Made by a program: the position numbers and the translations under genes
The notes under the pieces: generated by a model
Databases searched by the model: none
Told to the model about the DNA's origin: nothing
The model's input: the letters and a program-made list of their open reading frames with translations, nothing else
Origin: Variovorax paradoxus EPS
GTDB lineage: Bacteria; Pseudomonadota; Gammaproteobacteria; Burkholderiales; Burkholderiaceae_C
DNA length: 64,000 nt
Direction: 5' to 3'
Assembly: GCF_000184745.1 (NCBI RefSeq)
Contig: NC_014931.1
Coordinates: forward strand, 2,480,001-2,544,000
In this document: positions 42,737 to 51,246 of the stretch, in pieces
How the letters are laid out: each line of letters opens with the position of its first letter
How positions within the stretch are numbered: the first letter of the stretch is position 1

Positions 42737-43644
42737 GGGATTTCATCGACAAGCATCGCGGCACCTTCGGGGTCGAGCCGATCTGCAAGGTCTTGCAGGT
42801 CGCCCCGTCGGGCTACCGGCGGCACGCGGCGCTGCTGCGTGAGCCGCACAAGCGCTGCGCCAGAGCACACCGCGACGATGTCCTCATGCCGGCGATACAG
42901 CGCGTCTGGCAGGCCAACATGCAGGTCTATGGCGCCGACAAGGTCTGGAGGCAACTGGCACGCGAAGGCACGGCTGTGGCCCGCTGCACAGTCGAGCGTC
43001 TGATGCGGCGCCTGGGGCTGAGAGGCGTAATGCGCGGCAAGGTGGTGAAGACCACGATCAGCGATGCCAGAGCACCATGCCCGCTGGATCGTGTCAACCG
43101 GCAGTTCCGAGCACAGCGCCCGAACCAGCTATGGGTCTCGGATTTCACGTACGTGTCGACATGGCAGGGCTGGCTGTACGTCGCCTTCGTGATCGATGTG
43201 TTCGCCCGACGCATCGTGGGCTGGCGGGTCAGCAACTCGATGCGCACGGACTTCGTGCTCGATGCTTTGGAGCAAGCGCTGTACGACCGTCAACCCGAAC
43301 GCGACGGCAGCTTGATTTGTCACTCCGATCGCGGGTCGCAATACGTCAGCATCCGATACACCGAACGGCTTGCAGAGGCTGGCATCGAGCCATCAGTGGG
43401 AAGCAAAGGCGACTCCTATGACAACGCCCTGGCCGAGACGATCAACGGCCTCTATAAGGCCGAGTTGATCCATCGCCGAGCACCGTGGAAGACCAAGGAG
43501 GCGGTGGAGTTCGCGACGCTCGAGTGGGTGGCCTGGTTCAACCACCATCGCCTGCTCGAACCCATCGGCTACATCCCGCCTGCAGAAGCTGAGGCAAACT
43601 ATTACCGGCAACTCGCCAGTCAGACCGCCAAGATGGCGGCTTGA
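42698..43644 (+). CDS. IS3-family transposase OrfB (integrase core), expressed by -1 frameshift
   Basis: The frame overlaps the orfA end and carries [20 protein letters not shown], a HTH_21 region ([15 protein letters not shown]) and the rve domain. DDE residues are visible in [19 protein letters not shown] and [15 protein letters not shown]. No good internal start codon precedes the domain, so OrfB is most likely made as an OrfAB fusion by -1 frameshifting near 42695-42730; the start given marks the fusion region, not an initiation codon. Confidence 0.9.
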
Positions 43645-43683
43645 CTTAAACCAATCGGCCTCCATGAAAGCCGGGGCGATTCA

Positions 43684-43687
43684 GTTC
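43684..43687. repeat. 4-bp target-site duplication (GTTC), right copy
   Basis: Right-hand copy of the GTTC duplication flanking the nested IS3-family element; the left copy is at 42359-42362. Confidence 0.75.
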
Positions 43688-43934
43688 AGGCAGCATCGCG
43701 CTGCCAACCAGCGTCTTGCTCAGATCGAGCAGACGCTACATTGCGAATAGCCCGTGTCCTGAAATACGGGGGCAAGATCAAAAACGTGCTTACTCTGGTC
43801 CAGCGAATATTGAGTTCGCGGCGCAAATGCAGGCTCCAGTCGGAGCCGATCTTCAAGCCATACCAAGCCGTGTCGAAGGCCGGGTTGTTCGAAGTTGAAA
43901 TCAAGGCCGGGTCGAAAAACTGGAGCAACCTGTC

Positions 43935-44525
43935 ATGACGAACGCCAACACCGCAGACGCACCTGCCGAGCCCTTCCCATCCCTGACAACCCCCCGCCTC
44001 ACGCTGCGCGAGATCGTCCCGACCGACGCAGCCTCCTTGCTCGCCATCCACGGTGACCGCGAGGCCATGCGTTGGTTCGGCAACGATCCGATCGCGAGCC
44101 TGGCGGAAGCCGAGAAGATGGTGCAGACCTTCGCGGGTTGGCGCCAACCGCCGGTCCTGGGAACCAGATGGGCGATCGAGCGCAACCAGGACCGCCGCCT
44201 CATCGGCACATGCGGCTTGTTCCGATGGAACAGGAACTGGAAAAGCTGCACCGTAGGCTACGAACTCGCACGCGATGCCTGGGGCGATGGCCTGATGACG
44301 GAGGCGCTAGTTGCCGCTTTGCCTTGGGGGTTCGAATCGATGGCGTTGAATCGCATCGAAGCCCAGGTCCATCCGGAGAACGCAGCCTCGCTGAAGCTTC
44401 TGCGGCGACTGGGCTTCGTCGAAGAAGGACGCCAGCGGCAGGCCGGCTTCTGGTGGGGCGAGCATCACGACCTGGTGCAGCTCTCGTTGCTGCGCCACGA
44501 ATACTCGAACGGGAAAAAGCAATAG
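43935..44525 (+). CDS. GNAT N-acetyltransferase, RimJ/RimL-like
   Basis: A 196-residue acetyltransferase. It has TPRLTLREIVPTDAASLLAI and MRWFGNDPIASLAEAEKMV at the start, IGTCGLFRW, and the acetyl-CoA region YELARDAWGDGLMTEALVAA followed by RIEAQVHPENAASLKLLRRL, matching the ribosomal-protein-serine acetyltransferase group. GGAG precedes the ATG. It sits directly beyond the right end of the insertion block. Substrate may be a protein N-terminus or a small amine. Confidence 0.9.
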   Translation: MTNANTADAPAEPFPSLTTPRLTLREIVPTDAASLLAIHGDREAMRWFGNDPIASLAEAEKMVQTFAGWRQPPVLGTRWAIERNQDRRLIGTCGLFRWNRNWKSCTVGYELARDAWGDGLMTEALVAALPWGFESMALNRIEAQVHPENAASLKLLRRLGFVEEGRQRQAGFWWGEHHDLVQLSLLRHEYSNGKKQ

Positions 44526-44729
44526 AGCCAGACTGCCCGGGCCGTGGCGCTGTGCGTTGATGAAGACCCAAGCAGAGAGAGAGGAAATCATCGCGCGTCC
44601 GTGTGACGTGGGCGAAGTCGGCCTCCGGGTTGCAGGGCAGCGTCTTGAAGATGCTCTGTTTGGGCGTAATTGAACACATGGATGGATAATGTGGCCGCCT
44701 TTTTATCCGTCTTGAGTGAATGGATTTCA

Positions 44730-45635
44730 ATGAACCAACTCCTCGCAATGCGGGCTTTCGTACGAGTGGTGGACACGGGTTCCTTCAGCCGCACCGCGGA
44801 TCAATTGGCACTTCCGCGGTCGACGGTCAGCAAATTGATTACCGATCTTGAAAAGCACCTGAACATCAAATTGATGCAACGGACCACGCGCGCGGTGACT
44901 CCCACATCGGACGGTATCGAGTATTACGGACACGCAATGCGCTGGATCGCCGAAATGGATTCGGTCGAAAGCGCAGTGCGGGGTAAAAAGGTCAAGCCGA
45001 GCGGGCATCTGAGAATTGATGCGCCAGCGGTATTTGCCAATAGCCTGCTGATTCCCGAATTGCCGGACTTTCATCGCGAATATCCCGAAATTACCGTTGC
45101 AGTCGGAATCAGCGACCGGCCATTGAAGATCGTGGAAGAGGGCGTGGATTGCGTAATTCGCGCTGGCAGGCTCGACGATATGGCAATGGTTGGGCGAAGG
45201 GTGACCGAACTTCAATATGTCACCTGCGCCGCGCCGGCTTATCTGGATTGCAAGGGAATTCCCTCTTCCCCAGAAGATCTTCAATTGAATCACGCCGCCG
45301 CGTGTTATTTCTTTTCGACAGGGAAACCGGAGCTTTTGATATTCGAACGTGGAAATGAGCGCTTCGAAATCGGCAATTGCGTCTTCTCGACCAACGAAGG
45401 CAATGGCCTGAAGGAAATGCTGTTGGCGGGCCTGGGCGTCGGGCAGCATTTCAGGCGCATCGTCCAGCCTTATCTGGATTCGGGTGAATTGGTGGCGGTT
45501 CTGGAAGATTGGTCAAGGCCCGCAATGCCTTTTCATATTCTTTATCCACCCAATCGCCACCAGAATGCCAGATTGAAAGCGTTTGCCGATTGGGTGGTTC
45601 AGAAATTCGGAGTTGATCTGCCCATTACGGAATAA
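44730..45635 (+). CDS. LysR-family transcriptional regulator
   Basis: A 301-residue regulator. The ATG giving MNQLLAMRAFVRVVDTGSFS is chosen; the frame is open 60 bp upstream. It has an N-terminal HTH (TADQLALPRSTVSKLITDLE) and a substrate-binding-like effector domain starting SGHLRIDAPAVFANSLLIPE. The type (short recognition RTTRAVTPTSDG, GVDCVIRAG) is the DsdC/AaeR-like group common in Burkholderiales. Base composition is clearly lower in GC than the flanks. It converges on a RidA-family gene with an 11-bp overlap. Confidence 0.92.
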   Translation: MNQLLAMRAFVRVVDTGSFSRTADQLALPRSTVSKLITDLEKHLNIKLMQRTTRAVTPTSDGIEYYGHAMRWIAEMDSVESAVRGKKVKPSGHLRIDAPAVFANSLLIPELPDFHREYPEITVAVGISDRPLKIVEEGVDCVIRAGRLDDMAMVGRRVTELQYVTCAAPAYLDCKGIPSSPEDLQLNHAAACYFFSTGKPELLIFERGNERFEIGNCVFSTNEGNGLKEMLLAGLGVGQHFRRIVQPYLDSGELVAVLEDWSRPAMPFHILYPPNRHQNARLKAFADWVVQKFGVDLPITE

Positions 45636-46026
45636 TTGCGGTCACGCGAATTTCGATATGCATATCCGGATGCGCGAGGGATGCGACATCCAATTCCGTC
45701 CAGATAGGCGCGTGGTTCGGCATGTATTGACGATAAAGTCTGGCCATCGTTTCATTGACCACCGGCGGAAATCCGCCGACGTGGTATGAATTGACGTGAA
45801 CGACGTGCTCCCAACTGGCGCCGGCAGTTGCCAGCGTCCGCTCGACATTCTTGAATGCCTGCGCAATTTCATCTTCAAGCGAATTGGGAAATTGCAGATC
45901 GTCGCTCCAGCCGCCTTGACCTGAGGTTTCCACGCGATTGCCGATCTTGACGGCTTGCGAATAATGCAATCTGTCGAGGAATTGCTTTCCATATCCGGGG
46001 GTGACGAATAATTCGGGTTTGCTCAT
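45625..46026 (-). CDS. RidA/YjgF-family protein
   Basis: A 133-residue RidA-fold protein. It has YSQAVKIGNRVETSGQGGW, EIAQAFKNVERTLATAGASW and a C-terminal HPDMHIEIRVTAI containing the Arg that binds the carboxylate in imine deaminases. The usual Glu after this Arg is not clearly present (RVTAIIP), so canonical 2-aminoacrylate deaminase activity is uncertain. Low GC like the converging LysR gene; the two were probably gained together. Confidence 0.88.
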   Translation of the reverse strand: MSKPELFVTPGYGKQFLDRLHYSQAVKIGNRVETSGQGGWSDDLQFPNSLEDEIAQAFKNVERTLATAGASWEHVVHVNSYHVGGFPPVVNETMARLYRQYMPNHAPIWTELDVASLAHPDMHIEIRVTAIIP

Positions 46027-46271
46027 TTCAATCCTTTCGGTTGTCCAATGACCTGAATGGTATGGACTTGCGAGCGAAACCGACAGCCGCTATTCATGGC
46101 ATGACTGTTCATATGTATGGACAATCAGGCGCCTGGCACCGTCGGCCCAGGCAAGTTCGTACTTCCCCTTCCGTGGGCGCCATCCGCCGACGGTAAAGTC
46201 CCGGCACCCGGTCGCGGACGTTCCGCGATCTTTCCCTCGATTCCCTCCCGCTTCCCGTTCCCCGCACCTCC

Positions 46272-47573
46272 ATGTCCAACCTCATCGTGCACGGCGGCAC
46301 GCCGCTTCGCGGCCGCATCACCCCCTCCGCCAACAAGAACGCCGTGCTGCCGGTGCTCTGCGCCACCTTGCTCACTAACGAGCCGCTGCGGCTGCTCGGC
46401 GTGCCCGACATCACCGACGTGCGCAAGATCCTGGACATCTTCCGCACCCTCGGCAGCGACGTGCAGATGGACCACGCGAGCGGCACGCTCGAACTGCACC
46501 ACCGCGAAACCGCGTTCGATGCGGCGCTGCATCGCCTGCCCGAAGAGATGCGCTCGTCGATCATGCTGGTGCCGCCTCTCCTCGCGCGCTTCGGCGTGGC
46601 GCGGCTGGAAGACAACGTCAAGGGCTGCACGCTGGGCGTGCGCGAGATCGATCCGCATGTGGAGGTCTTCCAGCGCTTCGGCGGCCAGGTGGAGCGCACC
46701 GAAGGCTCGCTGCTCGTGCACAGCGACGGCCGTCTGACGCCGACCGACCACTGGCTCGACTACGCCTCGGTCACGACCACCGAGAACTTCGTGCTGTGCG
46801 CCGCCGCCGCGGACGGCACCTCGACGCTCACCAATGCCGCCTCGGAACCGCACGTGCAGGAGTTCTGCCGCTTCATGGCGATGATCGGCGTGCGCATCGA
46901 GGGCATCGGCACCTCGCGCGTGACGGTGCACGGCGGCGGCGCGCTCACCGGCGGCGAGTTCCGCTTCGACGAAGACTTCCACGAGATCACGACCTTTCTC
47001 GCGCTCGGCGCCATCACCGACGGCGACGTGATCGTGCGCAACAGCGCGCCGTCGAACTTTCCGCTGCTGGACCGCACCTTCGCGAAGTTCGGCGTGCGCA
47101 TCGAGCATGCGGACGGCTGGTCGCGCGCCATTCGCACCGGGCCGCTGAAGGTGCAGACGCCGTTCACGAGCAACGTGCTCACCAAGGTCGAGGCGGCGCC
47201 GTGGCCTTACTTTCCGGTGGACCTGTTGCCCATCTTCATCGCGCTGGGCGTGCGCGCGCAGGGCAATGCGATGTTCTGGAACAAGGTGTACGACGGCGCG
47301 CTGGGCTGGACCGGCGAGCTCTCGAAATTCGGCGCGCACGTGTTCTCGTCGGACCCGCACCGGCTCATCACCTTTGGCGGCAATCCGCTGACGCCGGCGG
47401 TGGTCGAGAGCCCCTACATCATCCGCGTGGCGATCGCGCTCTTCATGGTGGCAGCGAGCATCGAAGGGCGCTCGGAGATCCGCAACGCGACGCCGATCCG
47501 CCGCGCGCATCCGCGCTTCGTGGAGAACCTGCGCAGCCTGGGTGTGCAGGTGGAGTGGACGAGCGAGGAGTAA
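46272..47573 (+). CDS. Divergent MurA-family enolpyruvyl transferase
   Basis: A 433-residue EPSP/MurA-fold protein. Compared with E. coli MurA it keeps the Lys of the SxxKN motif (PSANKNAVLP), the reactive Cys and following Arg (KGCTLGVREIDPHVE, where MurA has GCTIGARPVDLHI), the Asp of FPVDLLPIF and an Arg aligning with R397 (SPYIIRVAIAL). But PVD is changed to EID, the Asp of DLR is missing and overall identity looks low. No cell-wall genes are nearby and no ribosome-binding site is obvious. It is probably a second paralogue with a modified acceptor, or a backup MurA. Confidence 0.82.
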   Translation: MSNLIVHGGTPLRGRITPSANKNAVLPVLCATLLTNEPLRLLGVPDITDVRKILDIFRTLGSDVQMDHASGTLELHHRETAFDAALHRLPEEMRSSIMLVPPLLARFGVARLEDNVKGCTLGVREIDPHVEVFQRFGGQVERTEGSLLVHSDGRLTPTDHWLDYASVTTTENFVLCAAAADGTSTLTNAASEPHVQEFCRFMAMIGVRIEGIGTSRVTVHGGGALTGGEFRFDEDFHEITTFLALGAITDGDVIVRNSAPSNFPLLDRTFAKFGVRIEHADGWSRAIRTGPLKVQTPFTSNVLTKVEAAPWPYFPVDLLPIFIALGVRAQGNAMFWNKVYDGALGWTGELSKFGAHVFSSDPHRLITFGGNPLTPAVVESPYIIRVAIALFMVAASIEGRSEIRNATPIRRAHPRFVENLRSLGVQVEWTSEE

Positions 47574-47714
47574 CCGGGCGAGGCGGGCGCAAGGCGGCAC
47601 CGTCCTACGCCTTTCGTTGGTCATCTCGACGTTTCCGGCGTCGGTGCCTGTCCAGACTGTGCAGCGGCAAGCCGCCAACACAGATCACAGATGCAGCACA
47701 ACGAGGGCACACCC

Positions 47715-47924
47715 ATGAAGACCGAACCCAAGCCCGGCGACAAGGTCGCCTGGACCACCTCGCAAGGAAAGACGACGGGCGTGGTGACCCGCAAGGTGAC
47801 GGGCACCGCGAGCGTCAAGGGCCACACCGCGAAGGCGACGAAGGCCCATCCCGAGTTCGAGGTCAAGAGCAGCAAGTCGGGCAAGAAGGCGATCCACAAG
47901 GCCGAGGCGCTCCAGCGCAAGTGA
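47715..47924 (+). CDS. Small hypervirulence-associated/DUF2945-type Tudor-like protein
   Basis: A 69-residue lysine-rich protein: KPGDKVAWTTSQGKTTGVVT, then a GHTAKATKAHPEFEVKSSKS segment and KKAIHKAEALQRK. This matches the short DUF2945 proteins (KGDxVxWxxxxGxxxGxV followed by AxxxxPxYxVxS), predicted SH3/Tudor-like folds. Function unknown; the strong positive charge suggests nucleic-acid contact. Confidence 0.82.
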   Translation: MKTEPKPGDKVAWTTSQGKTTGVVTRKVTGTASVKGHTAKATKAHPEFEVKSSKSGKKAIHKAEALQRK

Positions 47925-48047
47925 CCGGCACGAGGTCCGATGAGCCAGCGCACGGCGGCCCCGACCGTGCCGCGATGACCCCGCGGCCGGAGCGCTCCGC
48001 GGCTTGGCGAGACAATCGCCGGCATTCGACACAGAAGGAGCATTCGA

Positions 48048-49103
48048 ATGACGACGCTGCAGAAGATCCTGGGCACCGAACTCCCCCTCATCCAGGCGCC
48101 GATGGCCGGCATCCAGGTCAGCGCGATGGCCATCGCGGTGAGCAACGCGGGCGGGCTCGGCTCGCTGCCCTGCGCCATGCTGAGTCCCGAGGTGATGCGC
48201 AGCGAACTCGCGGCGATCCGTGCCGGCACCGACAAGCCCTACAACGTCAACTTCTTCTGCCACACGCCGCCCGTGCCGAGCACCGAGCGCGAGGCCACCT
48301 GGCGCGCCGCGCTCGCGCCGTACTACGCGGAATACGGCATCGATGCGACGAGCATCCCGACCGGCCCGGGGCGCAACCCTTTCAGCGCCGACGTGGCCGA
48401 TCTGCTGGCCGAGTTCAAGCCGCCGGTGGTGAGTTTTCATTTCGGGCTGCCGCCCGCCGAACTTCTGGCGCGGGTGCATGGATGGGGCGCGAAGGTGCTG
48501 GCCTCGGCCACGACGGTCGAAGAGGCGCTGTGGCTCGAAGCGCATGGCGCCGATGCGGTCATCGCGCAGGGGCTCGAGGCTGGCGGGCACCGCGGGCACT
48601 TTCTCTCGCATGACCTGACGAAGCAGCTTGGCACCTTCGCGCTGCTGCCGCAGCTGGTGCGCGCGCTGAAGGTGCCGGTGATCGCGGCCGGCGGCATCGC
48701 CGATGCGAACGGCGTGGCCGCGGCCATGGCGCTGGGCGCGGCAGGCGTGCAGATCGGCACCGCCTACATGCTGACGCCCGAGGCCACGACGAGCGCGATC
48801 CACCGCGCGGCGCTCAAAAGCGAAGCGGCGCGCCACACCGCGCTCACCAATCTCTTCACCGGCCGGCCGGCGCGTGGCATCGTCAATCGCGTGATGCGCG
48901 AGCTGGGGCCCATCGGCGCAGCCGCACCCGAATTTCCGCTCGCCACATCGGGCATCGCGCCGCTGCGCGCCAAGGCCGAGGCGCAGGGCAGCGGCGACTT
49001 TTCTCCGCTGTGGTCGGGGCAGAACGCCACCGGCTGCCGCGAGGTGCCGGCGGCCGAAGTGACGCGCGCGCTGGCCCAAGGCTTTCTTCAAGCATCCCGC
49101 TGA
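48048..49103 (+). CDS. Nitronate monooxygenase family flavoprotein
   Basis: A 351-residue FMN-dependent TIM barrel. It has ELPLIQAPMAGIQVSAMAIA, NVNFFCHTPPVPSTERE, the catalytic-His region AQGLEAGGHRGHFLS, VIAAGGIADANGVAAAMALG and GAAGVQIGTAYMLTPEA, the class I nitronate monooxygenase pattern. AAGGAG precedes the ATG. It oxidises alkyl nitronates such as propionate 3-nitronate, a detoxification role. It is followed 12 bp later by a carboxylesterase gene. Confidence 0.93.
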   Translation: MTTLQKILGTELPLIQAPMAGIQVSAMAIAVSNAGGLGSLPCAMLSPEVMRSELAAIRAGTDKPYNVNFFCHTPPVPSTEREATWRAALAPYYAEYGIDATSIPTGPGRNPFSADVADLLAEFKPPVVSFHFGLPPAELLARVHGWGAKVLASATTVEEALWLEAHGADAVIAQGLEAGGHRGHFLSHDLTKQLGTFALLPQLVRALKVPVIAAGGIADANGVAAAMALGAAGVQIGTAYMLTPEATTSAIHRAALKSEAARHTALTNLFTGRPARGIVNRVMRELGPIGAAAPEFPLATSGIAPLRAKAEAQGSGDFSPLWSGQNATGCREVPAAEVTRALAQGFLQASR

Positions 49104-49115
49104 TTCGTTCCATTC

Positions 49116-49793
49116 ATGACCCAACTCCACCTGCCCCTCAAGTTTCTCGAACACAGCGCACAGGCCAACGTGCGCGAGCCCTGGCTGCTTGTGCTGATGC
49201 ACGGCGTCGGCAGCAACGAGCAGGACCTGTTCGGCCTCGCGCGGCTGATGCCGCCGCAGTTTCATGTGCTGAGCCTGCGCGCGCCGTATGTGCTGTCGCC
49301 CGATGCCTATGCGTGGTTCGAGTTCGAGGTGCTGCCGAACGGCGAGCGCCGCATCGATGAAGAGCAGGAGCGCGAGAGCCGCTTCCTGGTCGGCGAGATG
49401 ATCGATTCCGCCGCGCAGCAATTGGGCGTGCCGCCCGAGCGCATCGTGGTGGGCGGCTTCAGCCAGGGCGGGATCATGGCGCTGTCGTTGCTGCTCACGC
49501 AGCCCGCGAAGCTGCGCGCCGCGATGGTGTGGCACAGCCGGCTGCTCGCGCAGGTGGCGCCGCACATCGCGCCCGCCGAGGCCTTCGAGGGCAAGGCGCT
49601 GTGGGTGAGCCACGGCAGCGCCGACAACGTGATTCCGCCGGCCGCCGCGGCGGCCACGCGCGAGCTGGCGCGCACGCTGCCGCTGGCGTTGTCGGGCTCG
49701 GACTTTCCGGGCGCGCACGAGATCCGGCCGGCCGAGCTGCAGGGCTCGATCGCGTGGCTGCAATCGCTGAGCGCGCCGGCCAGCGCAGCCTGA
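49116..49793 (+). CDS. Alpha/beta hydrolase, phospholipase/carboxylesterase type
   Basis: A 225-residue serine hydrolase of the acyl-protein thioesterase-like family. It has VLMHGVGSNEQDLFGLARLM, SLRAPYVLSPDAYAWFEFE, the nucleophile elbow VVGGFSQGGIMALSL, an acid in SHGSADNVIPP and a His in FPGAHEIRP. Close spacing suggests co-transcription with the nitronate monooxygenase gene. Confidence 0.9.
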   Translation: MTQLHLPLKFLEHSAQANVREPWLLVLMHGVGSNEQDLFGLARLMPPQFHVLSLRAPYVLSPDAYAWFEFEVLPNGERRIDEEQERESRFLVGEMIDSAAQQLGVPPERIVVGGFSQGGIMALSLLLTQPAKLRAAMVWHSRLLAQVAPHIAPAEAFEGKALWVSHGSADNVIPPAAAAATRELARTLPLALSGSDFPGAHEIRPAELQGSIAWLQSLSAPASAA

Positions 49794-49923
49794 CCTGGGT
49801 TGTCACCGCGAGGGCGGTTGCGTCACAAGGCGTTACGAGCTTGTGGCATGACGCGGTGCCGATTGATGCAACATCGACCGGTCTCCTGCATCACACAGCC
49901 TTCAGCAAAAGGAAAGTGCCGCC

Positions 49924-50838
49924 ATGACCGACAACGACTCCCCCGGCTCCAGGGACGACGCCCCCGACTTCAGGCCCCGCCGCGAAACGCCGATCGGCAT
50001 GATCGTCGCCATCGGCCTCGTGGTGCTGGTGGCCGCGTTCTTCGGCTGGCGCTGGTACCAGCAACAGCAGAAGCCGCCCGAGCCCGCGCCGGTGGCCACT
50101 GCGCCGAACGACGGCCCCGCGCCGGCCCCTGCGGCCACCGAGCCCACCGGCCCGCAGAACCCCATCGAAGCGCTCGCACCGCCCGATGCCGCCTTGCCGG
50201 CGCTCGCCGAATCCGATTCGCGTGTGATGAAGGCGCTGGCCGAACTCCTCGGTGGCAAGCACGCTTCCGAATACCTGCGCTCCGACGGCATCGTGCGGCG
50301 CTTCGTCGCCACGGTCGACAACCTCGCGCGCGAGCAGGCGCCCGCCAGCGCGTGGCCGGTGCAGCCCACGGGGCAGCGCTTCATCACCGATGGCCCGCAG
50401 GGCGGCACGCAGACCATCGCGGCGAACAACGCGGCGCGCTACAACGGCATCGTGCTGCTCGCCGAAACGGTCGATCCGGCCAAGGCGGCGACGGTGTACG
50501 CCAAGCTCTATCCACTGTTCCAGAAGGCGTACGAAGAGCTCGGCTTTCCGGGGCGCTACTTCAACGACCGGCTCATCGCGGTGATCGACCACCTCTTGCA
50601 GGCACCCGAGCCCAGCGGCCCCGTGCAGGTGCGGCTGGTCGAGGTGAAGGGCGACGTGCCCTCCACGCGCCCGTGGGTGCGCTACGAGTACGTCGATCCG
50701 AAGCTGGAGGCCATGTCCTCCGGCCAGAAGATCATGGTGCGCATGGGGCCGGAGAACGAACGCAAGGTGAAGACCAGCCTGCGCGGGTTCCGCCAGCAGA
50801 TCGCAACGGGCGAGCTGGCGAAGAAGAAGCAGCCCTGA
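49924..50838 (+). CDS. DUF3014 domain membrane-anchored protein
   Basis: A 304-residue protein. A charged N-terminus (DDAPDFRPRRETP) precedes one membrane helix (IGMIVAIGLVVLVAAFFGW), a Pro/Ala-rich periplasmic linker and a DUF3014 domain (LAESDSRVMKALAELLGGKH, IVRRFVATVDNLAREQ, TVYAKLYPLFQKAYEELGFP). The bulk is periplasmic. Function unknown, well conserved in beta- and gamma-proteobacteria. Confidence 0.88.
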   Translation: MTDNDSPGSRDDAPDFRPRRETPIGMIVAIGLVVLVAAFFGWRWYQQQQKPPEPAPVATAPNDGPAPAPAATEPTGPQNPIEALAPPDAALPALAESDSRVMKALAELLGGKHASEYLRSDGIVRRFVATVDNLAREQAPASAWPVQPTGQRFITDGPQGGTQTIAANNAARYNGIVLLAETVDPAKAATVYAKLYPLFQKAYEELGFPGRYFNDRLIAVIDHLLQAPEPSGPVQVRLVEVKGDVPSTRPWVRYEYVDPKLEAMSSGQKIMVRMGPENERKVKTSLRGFRQQIATGELAKKKQP

Positions 50839-50944
50839 GGCGGGGCTCGAACCGAGGCCGCGCGCCATGTAGGCGCAGGCCGATTGCGGTCGGCCGGGAT
50901 GCCGCAGATGATGGCCCGACCTTCAAAAATTTCGAGGACACCGT

Positions 50945-51193
50945 ATGAGCCTGCTGAGCGTCGACCTCTACCAGAGTGCCACCGATCCCGAGAAATTCCT
51001 GGCGTTGCCCACGGGCATCAACCCCGCCGAGCTGATGGGGCCGATGACCTTCGACCGCGACTATGCGCAGGTCAAGCGCTACCAGGAGGCCTTCGAATTC
51101 GATCCTTCCGGAACCTATGCCGGGGTCAACGCGGCCAAGATCGCCGCCGACATCCTCACGGTGAAGTGGGCGATGTACCGCCGCGAAGGCTGA
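50945..51193 (+). CDS. Hypothetical protein, 82 residues
   Basis: A short acidic soluble protein: MSLLSVDLYQSATDPEKFLA, PTGINPAELMGPMTFDRDYA and ILTVKWAMYRREG. No signal or membrane segment and no recognised family. It lies between the DUF3014 gene and the convergent gcvP. Confidence 0.6.
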   Translation: MSLLSVDLYQSATDPEKFLALPTGINPAELMGPMTFDRDYAQVKRYQEAFEFDPSGTYAGVNAAKIAADILTVKWAMYRREG

Positions 51194-51246
51194 GACCAAG
51201 TCTGATGAGGCGCTGAGACGGACAGGGCGCCGCGGCGCCCGCGCGT

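Larger units (their letters stand above)
42363..43683 (+). mobile_element. Nested IS3-family element (IS3 subgroup), apparently intact
   Basis: Length 1321 bp. Terminal inverted repeats start TGAATCGCCCCGGCTTT at both ends (17 identical bases, then TGGAGGC shared after a 2-base difference). Flanked by GTTC duplications. Contains overlapping orfA and orfB in -1 relation. Inserted in the same orientation within orfB of the older IS2-like element. The preserved ends, duplication and open frames suggest a fairly recent and potentially active copy. Confidence 0.92.
41532..43750 (+). pseudogene. IS2-like transposase OrfB, frameshifted and split by a nested IS
   Basis: The rve-type integrase reads from [18 protein letters not shown] through YGYRRACALVNRHR and AHSDMRWCSDGFEI. 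A G5 run at 41918-41922 moves the expected sequence (QTVTATFTKDCCDREILAY) into the next frame, and a missing base near 41981 moves it back (LPGEPVREMLIEAVEKRFGG). The frame then continues to MKSPREF at 42362, where the second IS is inserted. The C-terminus RQHRAANQRLAQIEQTLHCE resumes at 43688 and stops at 43750. Excision would rejoin the frame exactly. Confidence 0.85.
41084..43774 (+). mobile_element. IS3-family (IS2-like) element, interrupted by a second IS
   Basis: The left end TGGCCCCTTGAATGACAGGA and the right end (reverse complement) TGCCCCCGTATTTCAGGACA are imperfect inverted repeats sharing CAGGACACGG. Removing the nested element (42363-43683) and one 4-bp duplication leaves about 1366 bp, normal for the IS2 group. 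It has the two-frame orfA/orfB layout with a GAAAAAAAATGG slippery run at 41485-41496. No obvious target duplication flanks the ends, so the insertion may be old. orfB is damaged. Confidence 0.85.

Noticed and set aside
41084..43774. CRISPR array or phage remnant in the repeat-rich region
   Set aside because: The repeats are only the terminal inverted repeats and target duplications of two insertion sequences; there are no regularly spaced repeats or phage genes.
43741..43938. Small open frames on both strands between the outer IS right end and the acetyltransferase gene
   Set aside because: They overlap the IS terminus, lack ribosome-binding sites and resemble no protein I recognise; treated as non-coding flank.
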